A stretch of DNA of 64,000 nucleotides from Aphelenchoides besseyi (Eukaryota > Nematoda > Chromadorea > Rhabditida > Aphelenchoididae). Shown here piece by piece: positions 1 through 11,333 of the stretch; positions within the stretch are counted from its first letter, which is position 1; each line of letters opens with the position of its first letter. The notes beneath the pieces are model-generated. The model did not search any database. It was not told where the DNA came from and worked only from the letters and a program-made list of their open reading frames with translations. The position numbers were made by a program, and so were the translations under genes. The DNA is taken from assembly GCA_024699855.1 (NCBI GenBank), contig JAMPIQ010000005.1, positions 62,001 through 126,000 on the forward strand. Direction: 5' to 3'.

Positions 1-204
1 GCGAACGTGTATTCCGACGAAAGAGCGCACAAATGAGAGGTTTTTGGTGCGATGGCAGTCGACTGAAATCTCAAAAGTCATCCCACAGCGAAAGGCAATT
101 GCGCTCCCGCTCAAACAGTCGCCGTTGATTTCAATCGGCGATTTTTGGAAGGTCATCCATCCGCTCATCCCGCGCCAGTTCCCCGCTCCGAGTGTCTGAA
201 TCAT
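1..204 (-). CDS. Partial unrecognised reading frame at left edge
   Basis: A frame on the minus strand is open from an ATG at 204-202 to the window edge, giving 68 residues with no stop. It is rich in Gly, Ser and Cys (Cys near residues 30, 40 and 50) and contains GNWRGMSGW near its start and CGMTFEISVDCHR further on. I do not recognise the family. A TGA lies in the same frame upstream of the ATG, so the ATG could be a true start, but an upstream exon is also possible. It lies about 110 bases past the WDR11 stop on the same strand, so it could be the next gene or an unrecognised part of that one. No function is proposed. Confidence 0.35.
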   Translation of the reverse strand, partial: MIQTLGAGNWRGMSGWMTFQKSPIEINGDCLSGSAIAFRCGMTFEISVDCHRTKNLSFVRSFVGIHVR

Positions 205-312
205 CAACGTTTTGTTGTTCCTCTCTTCTGGTCACTCTAATTCCATCAATAGATTTCGATAGGAGTTTATTTTTTAAAAATTGGAATGACTAGAAAAATA
301 TACAGACATCAA

Positions 313-3300
313 TCACGCGTTCAAGCTCTGTCGAACGGCTGATGCTAATGAGCTGAATCGCATTTCTTCCAAACTCTGCACGCACTTCTCCCATTCGTTT
401 AAACTCGCGTACAAGAAGATGACAAGTGTCTGAAAAACGACATAACGAATTGGCATCTTTGTAGACGTTATCACCTTATGAGAAACATTTTCGCTACAAA
501 CGTATCCAATAAACTTTTTGACAATCTCTCGAGCGGCTTCACCGGGTTGAAGCTGAAATTGAATTCTGAAATAATCGTTAGATCGCTCCGTTTACCTTTC
601 CGTAGGAATAGCTTCGAGCCCAGTCGTTTTGTGCCGCCAAATATTTGCACGCGTCGAGTCCCTGATCAATCAGATATAACAGTTGAACACCATCTGAAAT
701 GAACAGTTTCACTTGAAAAATGACCATAACAAACCAGAAATGAAGTTCGAAGCAATCAAATTGGTTGCCGTCATTTTGACCAAACATTGGGATTCTTCTT
801 TTCCCAAATCTGAAGACAACAAACAAGCCTTGAGAGCGTTGAAACGACTTTCGTTTGGTGTTATTCCTTGATCGTAGTTCAGCAGCAAGTACGTCGCCCA
901 ATCTTTCTAGAACAATGTTGTCAATCATTTCTCTGCTCTTTCTCGTCTTACTTTCCCCAAAACAATCGCTTTTTCAATCACCAACTCCACGTGCTGCAGA
1001 TTCTGACATCGTTTCATTAAGATCCTCGTGCCCAATTCAATTCGTTTCTAAACACATTGATGTTGATTTGATCGACCACTTACTTTGAAGGCTTCTCGTG
1101 GCCAAAACATCCACAAATGACACGGCATTTGTGTTCCTTGAGTTATTCCTTTGATCACTTCAAACAATTCGGATGCCTTTTGAAGCCCCAAAAACTGGTG
1201 AACATAATGAAGACGATCAATAAGATGCGTAGAGGAGTTGAGTTTGGATGCAAGAAGCGAGTATGCATTTTCTTCACTTTTCAATTCACCGGAAATTGGA
1301 GTTTCATCCAACGCCAATTTGATTGCTGCTTGTCGATAAGAAGACCGTAAGATCATTGGAATGGCTAAACGAATAGGTGTGGTCTATTCTTTCGTTTTTT
1401 ACCGTTTTCCTCGACCGGTAAGCACAAATTGTTGTTGGGTGTTGAGTAGCGAAGAAAGTTGTCCGAAGACACGTAAATCGGAATCAACCCGCAAATATCG
1501 GAGGTAATAATCGATAAACCCGGAATATGAATGGCTTGATTCAGTTGAAGATTATCGACATCATAGACGAGCAGTGCACTTTGGTATTGAACAAGAAGTG
1601 TTTTGTCTCCGGATAAGTGAGTAAAGCAAATGCGAACGATCTTTCCACTTGCTGCGTGATTTGGTTCGGTTTGTCGGCTTTGTTTCTTCAGAAGATTCCA
1701 AATTCGTATGCGTCCCGCCGAATCTCCGAAAACCAACATGTCGTCTAAAAGCGTAATTTACACAAACAACTCATTCAACACACAGACCTTTCCACGCCAA
1801 GCAACTCAGCGATGTCGTGCTGCTTTTCCACTAAACACAAGGTTCATAACTGAACAGTAAGACAATTCAAATACCTCGGTGTTCACCTCTTTGCCGTCTT
1901 AAAATAGGCACTCGTGCAGTTTAGTCTCTTCGTAATTGAAATTATCCTACTTAGGAATATTAGCTAACGAACTCTTTTTCTAGTGTAAAAGGACTAAAAC
2001 TTCTTGAACAAAACTACTGCGCACCAAAACTGGACGTATCGATTGATTTTAGTCAACAGTAAAAGTGATCATTTCAAAAAAATTGTGAGACTAAAGTGCA
2101 TAACTACCTCGAACATGTAGTCCTTTGACAACCACATGATACAAATGATTATCAACCTAAATCGTTTGCATAAGGAGATGAAGTCAACCTGCACTGAGTA
2201 TTCAAACTTCTCAACCACTTACATCAAGTACCACCAAGTTCTCGCGTAAAACATTTCCATCTTCCGATGAGTTCTTTGGGTTTTTTCCGAACCATGCCTA
2301 AAACCGTTCATTAAATGTGTTCATTTGTGTTTCTAACCATATCGACAATAATCGGACATCTTTTGGACATTCGCCGCAATAGACGCATCGAACTGACATC
2401 CCAAATCTCAAGTGGCTCATGTCTAAAAGCAAAAGCCACGTATCGACTGAAAAGATAAAAACGTTGAAGCATTACGTTCTAAAAAGCTCACTGAAAGTAC
2501 GAGACACGAATCAATTCGATGGCCGACTCCTCAGCTTCCGGTCGAAATCGTTTCTTTTGACCGGTGCGAATGTCGGTCGCAAAAATGTCATTGCGAACGG
2601 TGGCCGATGAGCTCAAAGATGTCGACGTGCTTGCACTAATCAAAATGTTACCACCGGCCCATTCCATTGATCTAAATCCCGAGTAAACATCAAAACTGTC
2701 AGATCCAACAAACTTGATTGACGTTGAATGAGTCAGAAAACTTCGAATGACCGTGCAAGTCAAAACATCCACTAAATGAATAACACCCGCTGAAGTTGCC
2801 AAAGCTGCCAAATGAACGGATTCGAAGTCAACAGACGTTTGTTCAGTTGCAACCATCGGTCGCATTCGAAGGGTGGTGATCGCTCCGGAAAGACTGTAAA
2901 TTTGACCACACTGCCGCAATCTAAACCAATTAGATCTCGATAAACTGATGAGTACTAACCGCAATTTTGAATGAATTTGTCGCAGGTCGTCCCGCAATTC
3001 GATGTGATCGCTAATCGAATAAAGTCGGTAGGCAGAAAAGCTCCGATTTTCTTCGGATTGAATTGCATTGAAAACGACCTTTCCATTGATGTAGACAAGC
3101 GCTATGTGAGTGTCATATACTGGGCATAAGGCTGCGGATAAGACTCGTGCTTTTCCTGACGATCGATGGGCCTCAATAGTTGCCGCTTGTTCGTAATTGA
3201 TCTCCAATTCTTCGGTTTCCTTGTCAATCACACGAGTTGTTGCGATGTGAAGAGAAACAACACCATTCGATCGTATCAAATAGAAAGCATCTCTGTTCAT

Positions 3301-4223
3301 GCATGGTAGTAACTGAAATTACCATTCTGTTCGTTCTCTTATGTTCATTGGTTACCCCACTGATTCCCATCGCTTCGTGACTATTGTAAATGATTTGGCG
3401 TAGAGCGGTGTTGATTAAAATAAGTTCGTCTTTGAAAATCGCAAATGCAAGATCCGGATACGCCCGATGATAAACCAATTGGACGAAGAGCGATGTGTCG
3501 GTGGTATTCTCCGGATTTCGAAGTGACAAGGAAGTTGGAGATTGAGTTGGGGGACGATGGAGTTTGATGTCCGAGAGAAAAACGACAGTGCCGCCCGTTG
3601 AACTAAAGATTACGTGTCCAGATTTGAAAGGATCAAGAGAGAAACTGAAGGCATTGAAGCCAAGACGACATTCCCAGACTTGTTCGGCCGTGTTCGCATT
3701 CCACAGTGCAAGAAGTGTTTTTGTGTGAAGGACGAGAAGAAAATCACGTTGTGTATCTTCCCAATCCAACCATTTCATATCTGATTAATTCGAATAATAT
3801 TGATCAGCTCTCGTAAACAAACCCAGTACAGCGTGATGTTGACTGAAAAACTTCGAATGAACAGCGCCGGAAAGAACGTTCCAAACGACAATATGACCGG
3901 CAGAATCGGCTAAATCAAAATTGCAAAAAGAATAAAGCAAAATGAGTTACCGGATGCACATCGTAAATCCGTTTCAATGTCGTCGAAACTTCGATTGGGT
4001 TGCCATCGAATCTGGGTGATCGGTGCGTAGTGTTTGGTGAGAGTTTGAAACACTTTCAACGTATTCACATCAACAAAAATCAAACTGTTCTGACAACCAT
4101 AAACCAAAATTCCACAGGAATGCCTAAAAATAGTTTCTGTTCGGTACCACTTTCACTACAAACATACCAATCGATTGCATTTCCATTACTCAAATTCAAC
4201 GGGCCATTTAAACTGAACGGCAT
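313..4223 (-). CDS. WDR11: WD repeat-containing protein 11 (WDR11)
   Basis: WDR11 is a twin beta-propeller scaffold that works with FAM91A1 in trans-Golgi vesicle capture. Roughly 1,000 residues are encoded in many exons. The start is the ATG at 4223-4221: an in-frame TAA lies upstream, and the first exon joins to give AIDWHSCGILVYGCQ, like the human AAVDWGWQGLIAYGC. Other anchors are the stretch around 3,700 with LLALWNANTAEQVWECRL, ESAIELIRVSYFQ near 2,490, EPLEIWDVSSMRLL near 2,380, LVFGDSAGRIRIWNL near 1,730 and LLYLIDQGLDACKYL near 640. The last exons match the human helical tail up to SLEEMRFSSLASAV, then meet TGA at 315-313. That is earlier than in human WDR11, so the C-terminus looks short by several tens of residues or a last exon was missed. 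Confidence 0.92.
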
Positions 4224-4660
4224 CACATCGATCGTTTGCCACGTCAAATTCAATTTGACTATTTTTTATTCCATGGCCAAAAAAACGATTCGCCAAACAC
4301 TCTGTTGGTCACACCATTTCGCCAAGACCATGTTGTTGGCTGCGAGTTTGCTGATTGACATTCGAGTTTTAACGTTTGTTCTTTAATGCTTGGATTGCCG
4401 AGCAAATGGTCCTTCTGATTCTACAGATATTTTCACGAAATGGTCTGGTGGACTGTTTATTTAAGAATAAGATTGATAACCGGGATGTGTAAACGAGAAC
4501 AGAGATTCTCGTGCAAAATTAGCTGCTCGGCTTTTCTAACAGCTACAAAGATAGTTGAGTAAATAAACGAACTAAACATAATGATTGAACTAAAATGGAG
4601 TAATTGAGTGGACAATGATACCCGAGCAGCGAGTAGATATACGGAACCGTATGATCGAAG
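4224..4660. other. Intergenic, WDR11 upstream / 3' flank of Cys-rich gene
   Basis: About 440 bases between two minus-strand genes. I see no coding exon with family similarity. It should hold the WDR11 promoter and the 3' UTR of the upstream gene. Confidence 0.5.
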
Positions 4661-5352
4661 CTATTTGCCACATTTGTACGAAAACAAGTAGCCCTTGGAC
4701 CATGGCTGAACTTGTAACGTTTGTTGATAGATGCCATTGGGACAATGACAATAAGCGGCAACTGAAATGGAATCTTGGTAACAGAACAAATGTTCTGGTT
4801 GCTCACCTTCATTCACTTCCGATAACGTCTGACCATCTTCAGCGATTTGACCAATGACAATGAACTGATGATTTCGACCCAAACATCGAACGCCGTGTGT
4901 TATGTTGCGAATCGACTGACAAAAACTGAGGGTAATTCGTTTCGGATCCAAGTTAATCGAATTCGTTGAGTCGTCGTAGTTGCAGGCATCCAAGTTCTCA
5001 TCTAAAAATAAACTGAATTCTCGTAAATTCACGTCCAAATACCTTCTTGCGGGCATCTACACAAACGTTTCTCGTTCACTGTTGGCTCGGCATTGAAGTC
5101 GAATGGAGTTTTGGCGGTGACAAATTCATCGTATTGCATTGGTATCTCCACTTCTTCGCCCGATGAAACTCCCGACCCAATTTCTTCTATCATGTTTCCA
5201 ACGCTCTCTTCCAATAAAGGATATGATCGCAAACGAGCACCACACGCTTGGTATTGTGAACAAACTGGGAGTTCGGAGTCGTCAGCAAAAATCGTTAAAC
5301 ATCCGATGAAGAATAGAAGTAAAATACAAGCGATTTCTCTTTTAAGATCCAT
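4661..5352 (-). CDS. Secreted cysteine-rich protein, family unrecognised
   Basis: Two exons (5352-5043 and 5001-4661) join in frame across a 41-base GT-AG intron to give 216 residues. The start is the ATG at 5352, placed directly before a strong signal peptide (charged MDLKRE, then ACILLLFFIGCLTIFA). The mature part is acidic with scattered Cys: CSQYQACGARL near the N-terminus, RLCRCPQE at the intron, then DACNY, SFCQSI, VRCLGRN, LFCYQD, AYCHCPNGIY and a terminal YKCGK. There is one N-glycosylation sequon (RNIT) and no membrane segment after the signal peptide. The spaced Cys and the CRCP/CHCP pairs suggest an extracellular disulphide-bonded ligand or matrix protein. I could not assign a family, and no function is claimed. 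Confidence 0.75.
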
Positions 5353-5975
5353 CGATTCGTTTGCGCGTGCGATTCCAAAAGAAAAAGTGGCAAAATGCGT
5401 AGTAACAACTAAACTAGCGGTTGTCAAAGAGCAGTCCAATTAAAAGCCGCTACCACTTGCAGTGCTGCAGCTTCGATTCCAAGTTGTGACTCATTTAATG
5501 GCATTCCGAGGGGCGTCAATCAGACTCAAGTGCCATTTGTGCTGTTTGCCGCCTTCCACTCTGCCAAAAAGTGACGAATGAGGACAACAATCGGATGGGC
5601 TGTCATCACATTCGATCGACTTTAATGTCAATAAAACAAAAAGATTCCCGAAAACAAACACCAAACTCCATCGAATAGTACAGGAGCAATAAAACAGCTG
5701 ATTGGATTATAAAAGAGCGTCGAATCGGGGCAAATAGAGTAATTAAATGGATAGGTGAAGTAAACTCGGGCGTTGCACCAGCCAATTGAGTTTTATTAGA
5801 AGATTACAAAGCAAATGTCTTTGAGACTATGACCTCTGTAGATACGTCGTTGATAAAATACGGTAATGAGCATATGGAGCGCATTTGTCTGAGACCGATA
5901 GTGTGAGAGAATCTTCAATGGCATTTAGTTTCTGCTTTACATTGCAAGTTCCTTGCGATTGTTTGAAGTCCAAAA
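5353..5975. other. Divergent intergenic region
   Basis: About 620 bases separating the minus-strand Cys-rich gene from EME1. No gene is supported here; it probably contains both promoters. No clear named motif was found. Confidence 0.45.
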
Positions 5976-7306
5976 ATGGACAAACTAGCGGCAGTCAAGT
6001 CGAAGAATGATTTCATCAAATTGGCAAACAAGATCTTGACGTAAGTTCCCGACCTTGACTGTGTTCAATTTTGTTTTTTTCCAGAGAGGATTTAAGTGAT
6101 CTTGACGACGAAGAAGCTCCATCGACTTCAGCTGCTAAACCGAAGAAACGAGGAAAAGCCACGAATAAGAAGAAAGAAACGGACGAGAACGAAGCTCCAA
6201 TAAAGAAAGCACGACGAACAAAAGAGGAAATTGCAAAAGAAAAGGTTCGTATTTCAATCAATATCAAGACTATACAATGTAGTTAAGCAAGAAAAAGAAA
6301 TCAACAAAATTGGTCGAGAAGTGAATGCCGCCAAAAACTCCAAATGCGAACAATATCTCTATTGTTACTGTAGTCGAAAGATTCTGCAAATGCATCGTAG
6401 GTAGTTGTTTCGTGTTGTTTAATGACTTGTTTTGCAGCACAACTCGAAAACAACTTCAAGAAGTTGTTTACTGAGCGAAAACTCGAGAACCAAATCGTCT
6501 TTGAGGATATGGAAGTCGAAAAGATCTACTGGAAAAAGAAGCTTGTTTCGGCGGTGCTTGAAGACGAAATGGTCAAGAGAATCGAAGAGTTCGTAAGTTT
6601 TAGTAAGCGGACGTTTTCTTATTCGATTTTCAGGTTTTACAGTTCGGTTTTGTGATTGCAATTGACGGTGAGATGTTTAAATCGTTAGTTCAAACAAAAC
6701 AATGCGAAGAACTGGTAGCCAATTCGATAGTTACTCACGCAGCAGACATCGAAGATACCGCTCACATGACTTTGGCTGTGGTTGGAGCTCATGGTGTTTC
6801 CGATTCGAAGGTTGTTCCTTAATACTCTCGAAACACCATAAACGAGGTGTTTTCAGATTAACACTCTTTCACTGCGACTTTTCGAAACGCACCGTGTGCA
6901 ACTTCGTTTCTGTCGTGACTCAGTGGATCTTGTTTATCTGGTAGCACAAGTTCATCGATCGCTAGCAAAAATGGAAAAGAAATTGGAGCAAAGTTGTGGG
7001 GCTTTGCACGTTGAAGTCGAGAAAGGAATTCGTTATGGCGACAATTTGGTTGAAGACTGGTGGAGTCGAATGCTCAATCACATGTATCGTTTGCCCGAAG
7101 AATGTCGACGTGCAATCCTTGACTTGTATCCGAATCCATTCGAGCTCATGGACAAATTGGATAGAATGCAGGCCGGTGACGCGATGCAGCATTTGGCCGA
7201 CATTCAATGTACGAACAACCGACGAGTGGGTCCGAAAATTGCTCAGAAGTTGTATCACTTGTTGACGAACGAAGATGGAGCAGAGGTTATCGACCGTCCC
7301 AGTTGA
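5976..7306 (+). CDS. EME1: Crossover junction endonuclease EME1
   Basis: EME1 is the non-catalytic partner of MUS81, together cleaving branched DNA and recombination intermediates in the nucleus. The start ATG is at 5976; exons 5976-6040, 6085-6244 and then from 6288 join in frame. The N-terminus is acidic then basic (KKRGKATNKKK), as in nuclear EME1 tails. The ERCC4-type nuclease domain begins at KEKQEKEINKIGREVN, and the C-terminal tandem HhH region carries RLPEECRRAILDLYPNPF and LADIQCTNNRRVGPKIAQ, matching the human YPSP...LADIQ...RRIGP arrangement. The third exon uses an acceptor five bases inside an apparent earlier one (TTAAG|CAAG), since the first would stop at once. EME1 lacks the XPF ERKxxxD catalytic motif, and none is seen here. 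Confidence 0.88.
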
Positions 7307-7921
7307 ACTAGTGCTCTCAATTACACTGCTTCGTTATGTTCATTTACTTGTAAATTAGTCGTCTACATTGCATTTTGTGGATAAATTGATCATAAAAACC
7401 ATTGCAAAGATATTGAGCGAATGAATTAGAGAAGTCAATCGATTAGATAAGGGATACAGAAAGTTGAGTGAATCTTAAGGAATAAAAGTGCCCCTTTGAT
7501 AATCTTCCAGTTAACCAAAATAGCTTGATTACGGTCGATGAAATCATAAGTCCTATTACTCTGAGTAGTGAATTGAGATGTCGGCCGATTCCTCCAAAGC
7601 ACAAGCACCAGTACAAAGGTAGTTGAAGAAATTGAATTATTGTTCTACGTTTTGTCGGACCGTAACAATAAAAAAGCCTTCGTATTTCAAGCGATATTGG
7701 CTCTTGCCAGTCTGTATCATCACGTCGTTGTAATTGGCGTTCCATTAGTTCAGCAGTGTTCTAATCTGATGAGTAACTGCTTGAGTAATATTCTGAAAAG
7801 AAAACGAGTTCACTTCTAAAAATCTTCGGGATCATCGGTAACTTCAATGCTGGGATTTGTTGTTTGATGGAACAGTCACTTGATTGTTTTCAATTGGCAT
7901 GTTGTTAAGCGCACTGTCCGA
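7307..7921. other. Intergenic, no supported gene
   Basis: About 615 bases after EME1. A minus-strand open stretch of 100 codons (7745-7443) lacks recognisable features and is not called. The stretch SIEVTDDPEDF then TAG (near 7,853-7,820, minus) follows a possible acceptor and might be a last exon of the broken frame to the right, but the phases do not join. Confidence 0.35.
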
Positions 7922-8758
7922 TCAACTTCTTTTCAATCGCGGAACAGATGGAATTTCAATTGTAAACGTGTTCGTTTGTTGTAACTCATTGACTGGGGTT
8001 CTGCGTTGAGATTCTAATTCATCGAACTCATCAGTCGAATTCTCATTTCGTTTAGCAGCTTCGAAGCGAACTTTTTGGTTCGTAATGTTCGAAAATTGAA
8101 CGGGTATCATCAAATTCAAATTGTCGCTTTGCTGTTGCTCAAGCATATTGTTCAACGTGAAATAATCTTAGTCTTTGGTTCCTAGTCTTAGCGACGGAAT
8201 ATTGGACATATCTAAACGTCTGTTAATAACCGAGTTGAAACCCTCTTTTTTCGACAATTTGACTGAGAAGTCTAAACAGGATTCTGAACTTCCGAAGTCC
8301 TGATATCGCCCTCTAGACCGAAAAATCTCCATTAGACTTTTATTGTCCTCATACTCCGAAGGTTGTTGCCGTGAATTCGTACTGATGAGCATTAGATTGT
8401 GGTCTTAGTGCTGTTTCGAATTCATTGACTCTTCTGCAATTTCTCGTAAGTTGATGAATTCAATTTGACATGCTATGATTGAACAGATTCTCATAAGTTT
8501 GTCCGTTTTTTGATGGCCGATAACTATCACTGAGACATAAACTTGGCCCACGATGTTTTTTGATTCTGCAACAACCGGATACTGAGACTTCAACGGGAGT
8601 TCGATGTCACAAAAATTTCTAGTGTCGAAAGCAGCTCGACTGCTTACATTAAACTGATACCACAGTTAGACGACAGAAACTCTTGATTGCTTACCAATAC
8701 CACTTTGTTGTCGTTTTCCTTTGACTTTTTTCGAAAGAAAACCAAATAGTGGCGCCAT
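7922..8758 (-). pseudogene. 278-codon frame broken by three in-frame TAA codons
   Basis: From ATG GCG CCA at 8758 one minus-strand frame runs 278 codons to TGA at 7924-7922, broken only by TAA at 8668-8666, 8407-8405 and 8170-8168; no TAG or TGA occurs inside it. The N-terminus (MAPLFGFLSKKVKGKRQQ) is basic, the middle has VYVSVIVIG, and the last third is acidic and Gln-rich. The first TAA lies in what could be a 41-base GT-AG intron, but using that intron shifts the frame. No convincing introns remove the other two. Neighbouring genes end in TAA, so stop reassignment is unlikely. It may be a decaying gene or a gene whose exons I cannot assemble. The family is not recognised. Confidence 0.35.
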
Positions 8759-9061
8759 TGATCTTAACACTATGTGTAACAATTCAAAGAGCTACACTGA
8801 ACATCTCAAGATGAAACGATTTGCGTAAAGACAAAAAACTCGTAAATATCCATCAACCCATTACAATTTTGTGAGCGTCCCTTCACATCAAGAGATCCGT
8901 CAATCGAGCGTTCCTTTGGCTACAAACCGCGAATTTCGTTTCGCTACGAAACTTTCGACGACTTCAATTGTTGGCCAAGTGTGTAAAATAAGTTAATTAC
9001 TCATAAGAAAACCGGTTATAACTGATGAGTAAGTAGTCATAATAAGAATTAGATTAAAGAA
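8759..9061. other. Short intergenic region before OSTF1
   Basis: About 300 bases with no exon seen; the likely OSTF1 promoter. Confidence 0.4.
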
Positions 9062-9930
9062 ATGCCCACGTTACCACCGAAACCCGGCCGCGTCAAAGCT
9101 TTCTATGTGACTCGAGAATACAAACCAGAGAATGTGAGTTGAAATTAACCAAATTGCTTTATCACACTCAAGTTCAGGACGTTGAATTGTCGTTGAATGA
9201 AGGCGACATGGTTTTTATTGAGGAATGTAGCAGCAACGACGAGTATTTCAACGTGACCAGTGGTAATCAAAAAGGAAAACTTTCAGCCAAGTATGGCAAG
9301 TTGCAATGCTGGCGACATCAAAAAACAAAATTGCAATTTTAGTAAACGACAAACAAAACAGTATTGTGACCGTTGAGTATCCGATGCACGAGGCAGCGAA
9401 ACGTGGAAACGTCGATTTGGTTGGTGAATGTCTCAAAAATGGGGTTCGTTTTCATATCCTTTGAATGATTAGCTTTGTCTTTGAAGATTTCGGTTAACAG
9501 CTTGGACAAATCGGGTTCAACCGCTTTGTACTGGGCCGCGCTGAATGGACACACTGAGGAAATCAAAGAACTTCTGAAACAACCAAACATCACCATCTCG
9601 CCGCAGGTTGAGTGGAATCGTTGTGATCGTTGAACAATGTTTTTCTTTCAGAACAAACTCGGCGATACACCTCTTCATGCCGGTAAGTATAACCTTTACA
9701 AAACATACTCGATGAGCTCTTTTCCAGCAAGTCGAAAGGGACACCTTGATTGCGTGAAGATTCTAATCGATCGTGGAGCCTGTGTTTTCATTGCCAATCG
9801 TGATGGACAGAAACCGATTCATTTGGCTCAGAACCCGGACATTGCCGCTCTTCTCAAGCTAACCATGGACAAACTTCCCGACCCAAACAACACGAACGAA
9901 TACGCATCGTCCGAAGAAGAAGGCGAATAA
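9062..9930 (+). CDS. OSTF1: Osteoclast-stimulating factor 1 homologue (SH3 + ankyrin)
   Basis: OSTF1 is a small cytoplasmic adaptor with an SH3 domain and ankyrin repeats. The start at 9062 gives MPTLPPKPGRVKAFYV, like the human PPKPVKPGQVKVFRAL. The SH3 domain follows (LSLNEGDMVFIEE), then PMHEAAKRGNVDL, SGSTALYWAALNGHTEE and NKLGDTPLHAASRKGHLD, all closely matching human OSTF1, and an acidic end EYASSEEEGE, also typical. The SH3-to-ankyrin join (SAKY|VNDKQ) requires a GC-AG intron at 9296-9342, with donor GCAAGT. Length, about 210 residues, equals the family norm. The SH3 ligand-binding Trp region is less conserved than in vertebrates. Confidence 0.93.
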
Positions 9931-10313
9931 CTTCTGACTTATTTCGAACCAATTACTCAAACGCATATCACTTCCACTTCAAACGTGTATTTGTAACTTT
10001 TTTCAAAATACAATCTCGGAAAATCGCAACAGTTCTCTTCGTCCAACTGATAACAAAAAGATTGAGATAGACGAGACCGAGAAGCTTCAGACAGCGGCCG
10101 CCGAAAATAAGCGACCATTTGGCGAACAGTCTCAAAACGACTTTCTGCGTTCAGTCATGTCTTCCTCCTTGTTTTACTGCTCGACGAGTAGGGAGCTGGA
10201 GAAGATTTTTGTTCGTGAATTTCCGTGATTATTAAACTTCTTTTTTTCTTGGATCTTTGCGTTTATTTTCGGGATTAGTTCATTGGTTGTTTTTAGGTAC
10301 ATTACTTCTAACG
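9931..10313. promoter_or_regulatory. eL13 upstream region with 5' UTR splice acceptor
   Basis: About 380 bases. A T-rich tract ending TTTTTAG (AG at 10295-10296) lies 17 bases before the eL13 ATG. It has the form of a 3' splice site and could serve a 5' UTR intron or a spliced leader. Which of these applies cannot be told from DNA alone. Confidence 0.45.
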
Positions 10314-11041
10314 ATGGCACGTCGTGGTAACAACGCGATCCCCGGAAATCATTTCCGCAAGCACTGGCAACGTCGTATTAAGACCTGGTTTAATCAACCG
10401 GCTCGTAAGGTTCGCCGTTCTCAGGCTCGTATTGCCAAATTGAAATCCGTTGCTCCTCGTCCCGCCGGTCTTCTTCGTCCGGCCGTTCGTTGTCCGTCCA
10501 TTCGCTATAACAGCAAAGTTCGTTTGGGCCGTGGATTCACCTTGGAAGAGTTGAAAGGCGCTGGAATTCCAGTTACCGAAGCCAAACAATTTGGCATTGC
10601 CGTTGACTATCGTCGTACGAACCGATCGGTCGAATCAATTGAGGTTAGTTTTCAATTTCGATTTATCTCTTGATTCTCGATTTCAGCGCAATGTTCAACG
10701 TTTGAAAGAATACAAATCGCGTTTGATTGTGTTCCCAAAGAAGACAAGCAAACCGAAGAAGGGCGATAGCTCGGTATGTTTCTTTGTTTTTTCGGATTGT
10801 TCGTGACTGTCAAGGTTTTCAGGAAGCCGAATTGAAATTGGCCCAACAGTTGCGCGGTGTTGTGTTGCCGTTAAAGAAGACCCAACCACGTATCAAGGCC
10901 CAACCGATCACCGACGAGTTGAAGAAATTCGCCGTCTACAACAAGTTGCGTCAAGTTCGTGGTGAAGAACGAAACAAAGGCAAACGAGAGAAGGCCGCGA
11001 AGGCAGCAGCCGAAGAGGGTCTTGGCGGCGGTCGTCGTTAA
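10314..11041 (+). CDS. RPL13: Large ribosomal subunit protein eL13 (RPL13)
   Basis: Structural protein of the 60S ribosomal subunit. Three exons (10314-10643, 10687-10773, 10823-11041) total 636 bases, giving 211 residues, exactly the usual eL13 length. The N-terminus [20 protein letters not shown] and the motifs [29 protein letters not shown] and [10 protein letters not shown] are diagnostic. The C-terminus is Lys/Arg/Ala rich. Codons are strongly biased toward CGT, AAG and GCC compared with the neighbours, as expected for a highly expressed gene. It is convergent with TPPP, with about 290 bases between the stops. Confidence 0.98.
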
Positions 11042-11333
11042 ATTTCGTGTTGTTCGACTGTTTGCGAGCTGATTTGTTGAAAATTGTTTGTTAATGGTAA
11101 AATATGGTTATTAGACGTTGAATATTGAGTGCGAACAAGAATGGAAAGAGAAGTTTATTCGGTAGAAAAGTGAAAGAAAATCTATTGAAATTAAATGCTG
11201 AGGTTACAACTATTGAAACCGAGCGAATGTGTGAATTTTGCTCTTCGGTGGAAGTTTGCTTACAAATGCCGAATTGTAATGTTGAGCGTGAGTATCATCG
11301 AAGAATTGGGGACATGAATCTCGATTGCAGAGC

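Noticed and set aside
7922..8758. Reassigned stop codons or an alternative genetic code
   Set aside because: RPL13, OSTF1, TIMELESS and AP-2 end in TAA at their expected C-termini, so TAA is a normal stop here.
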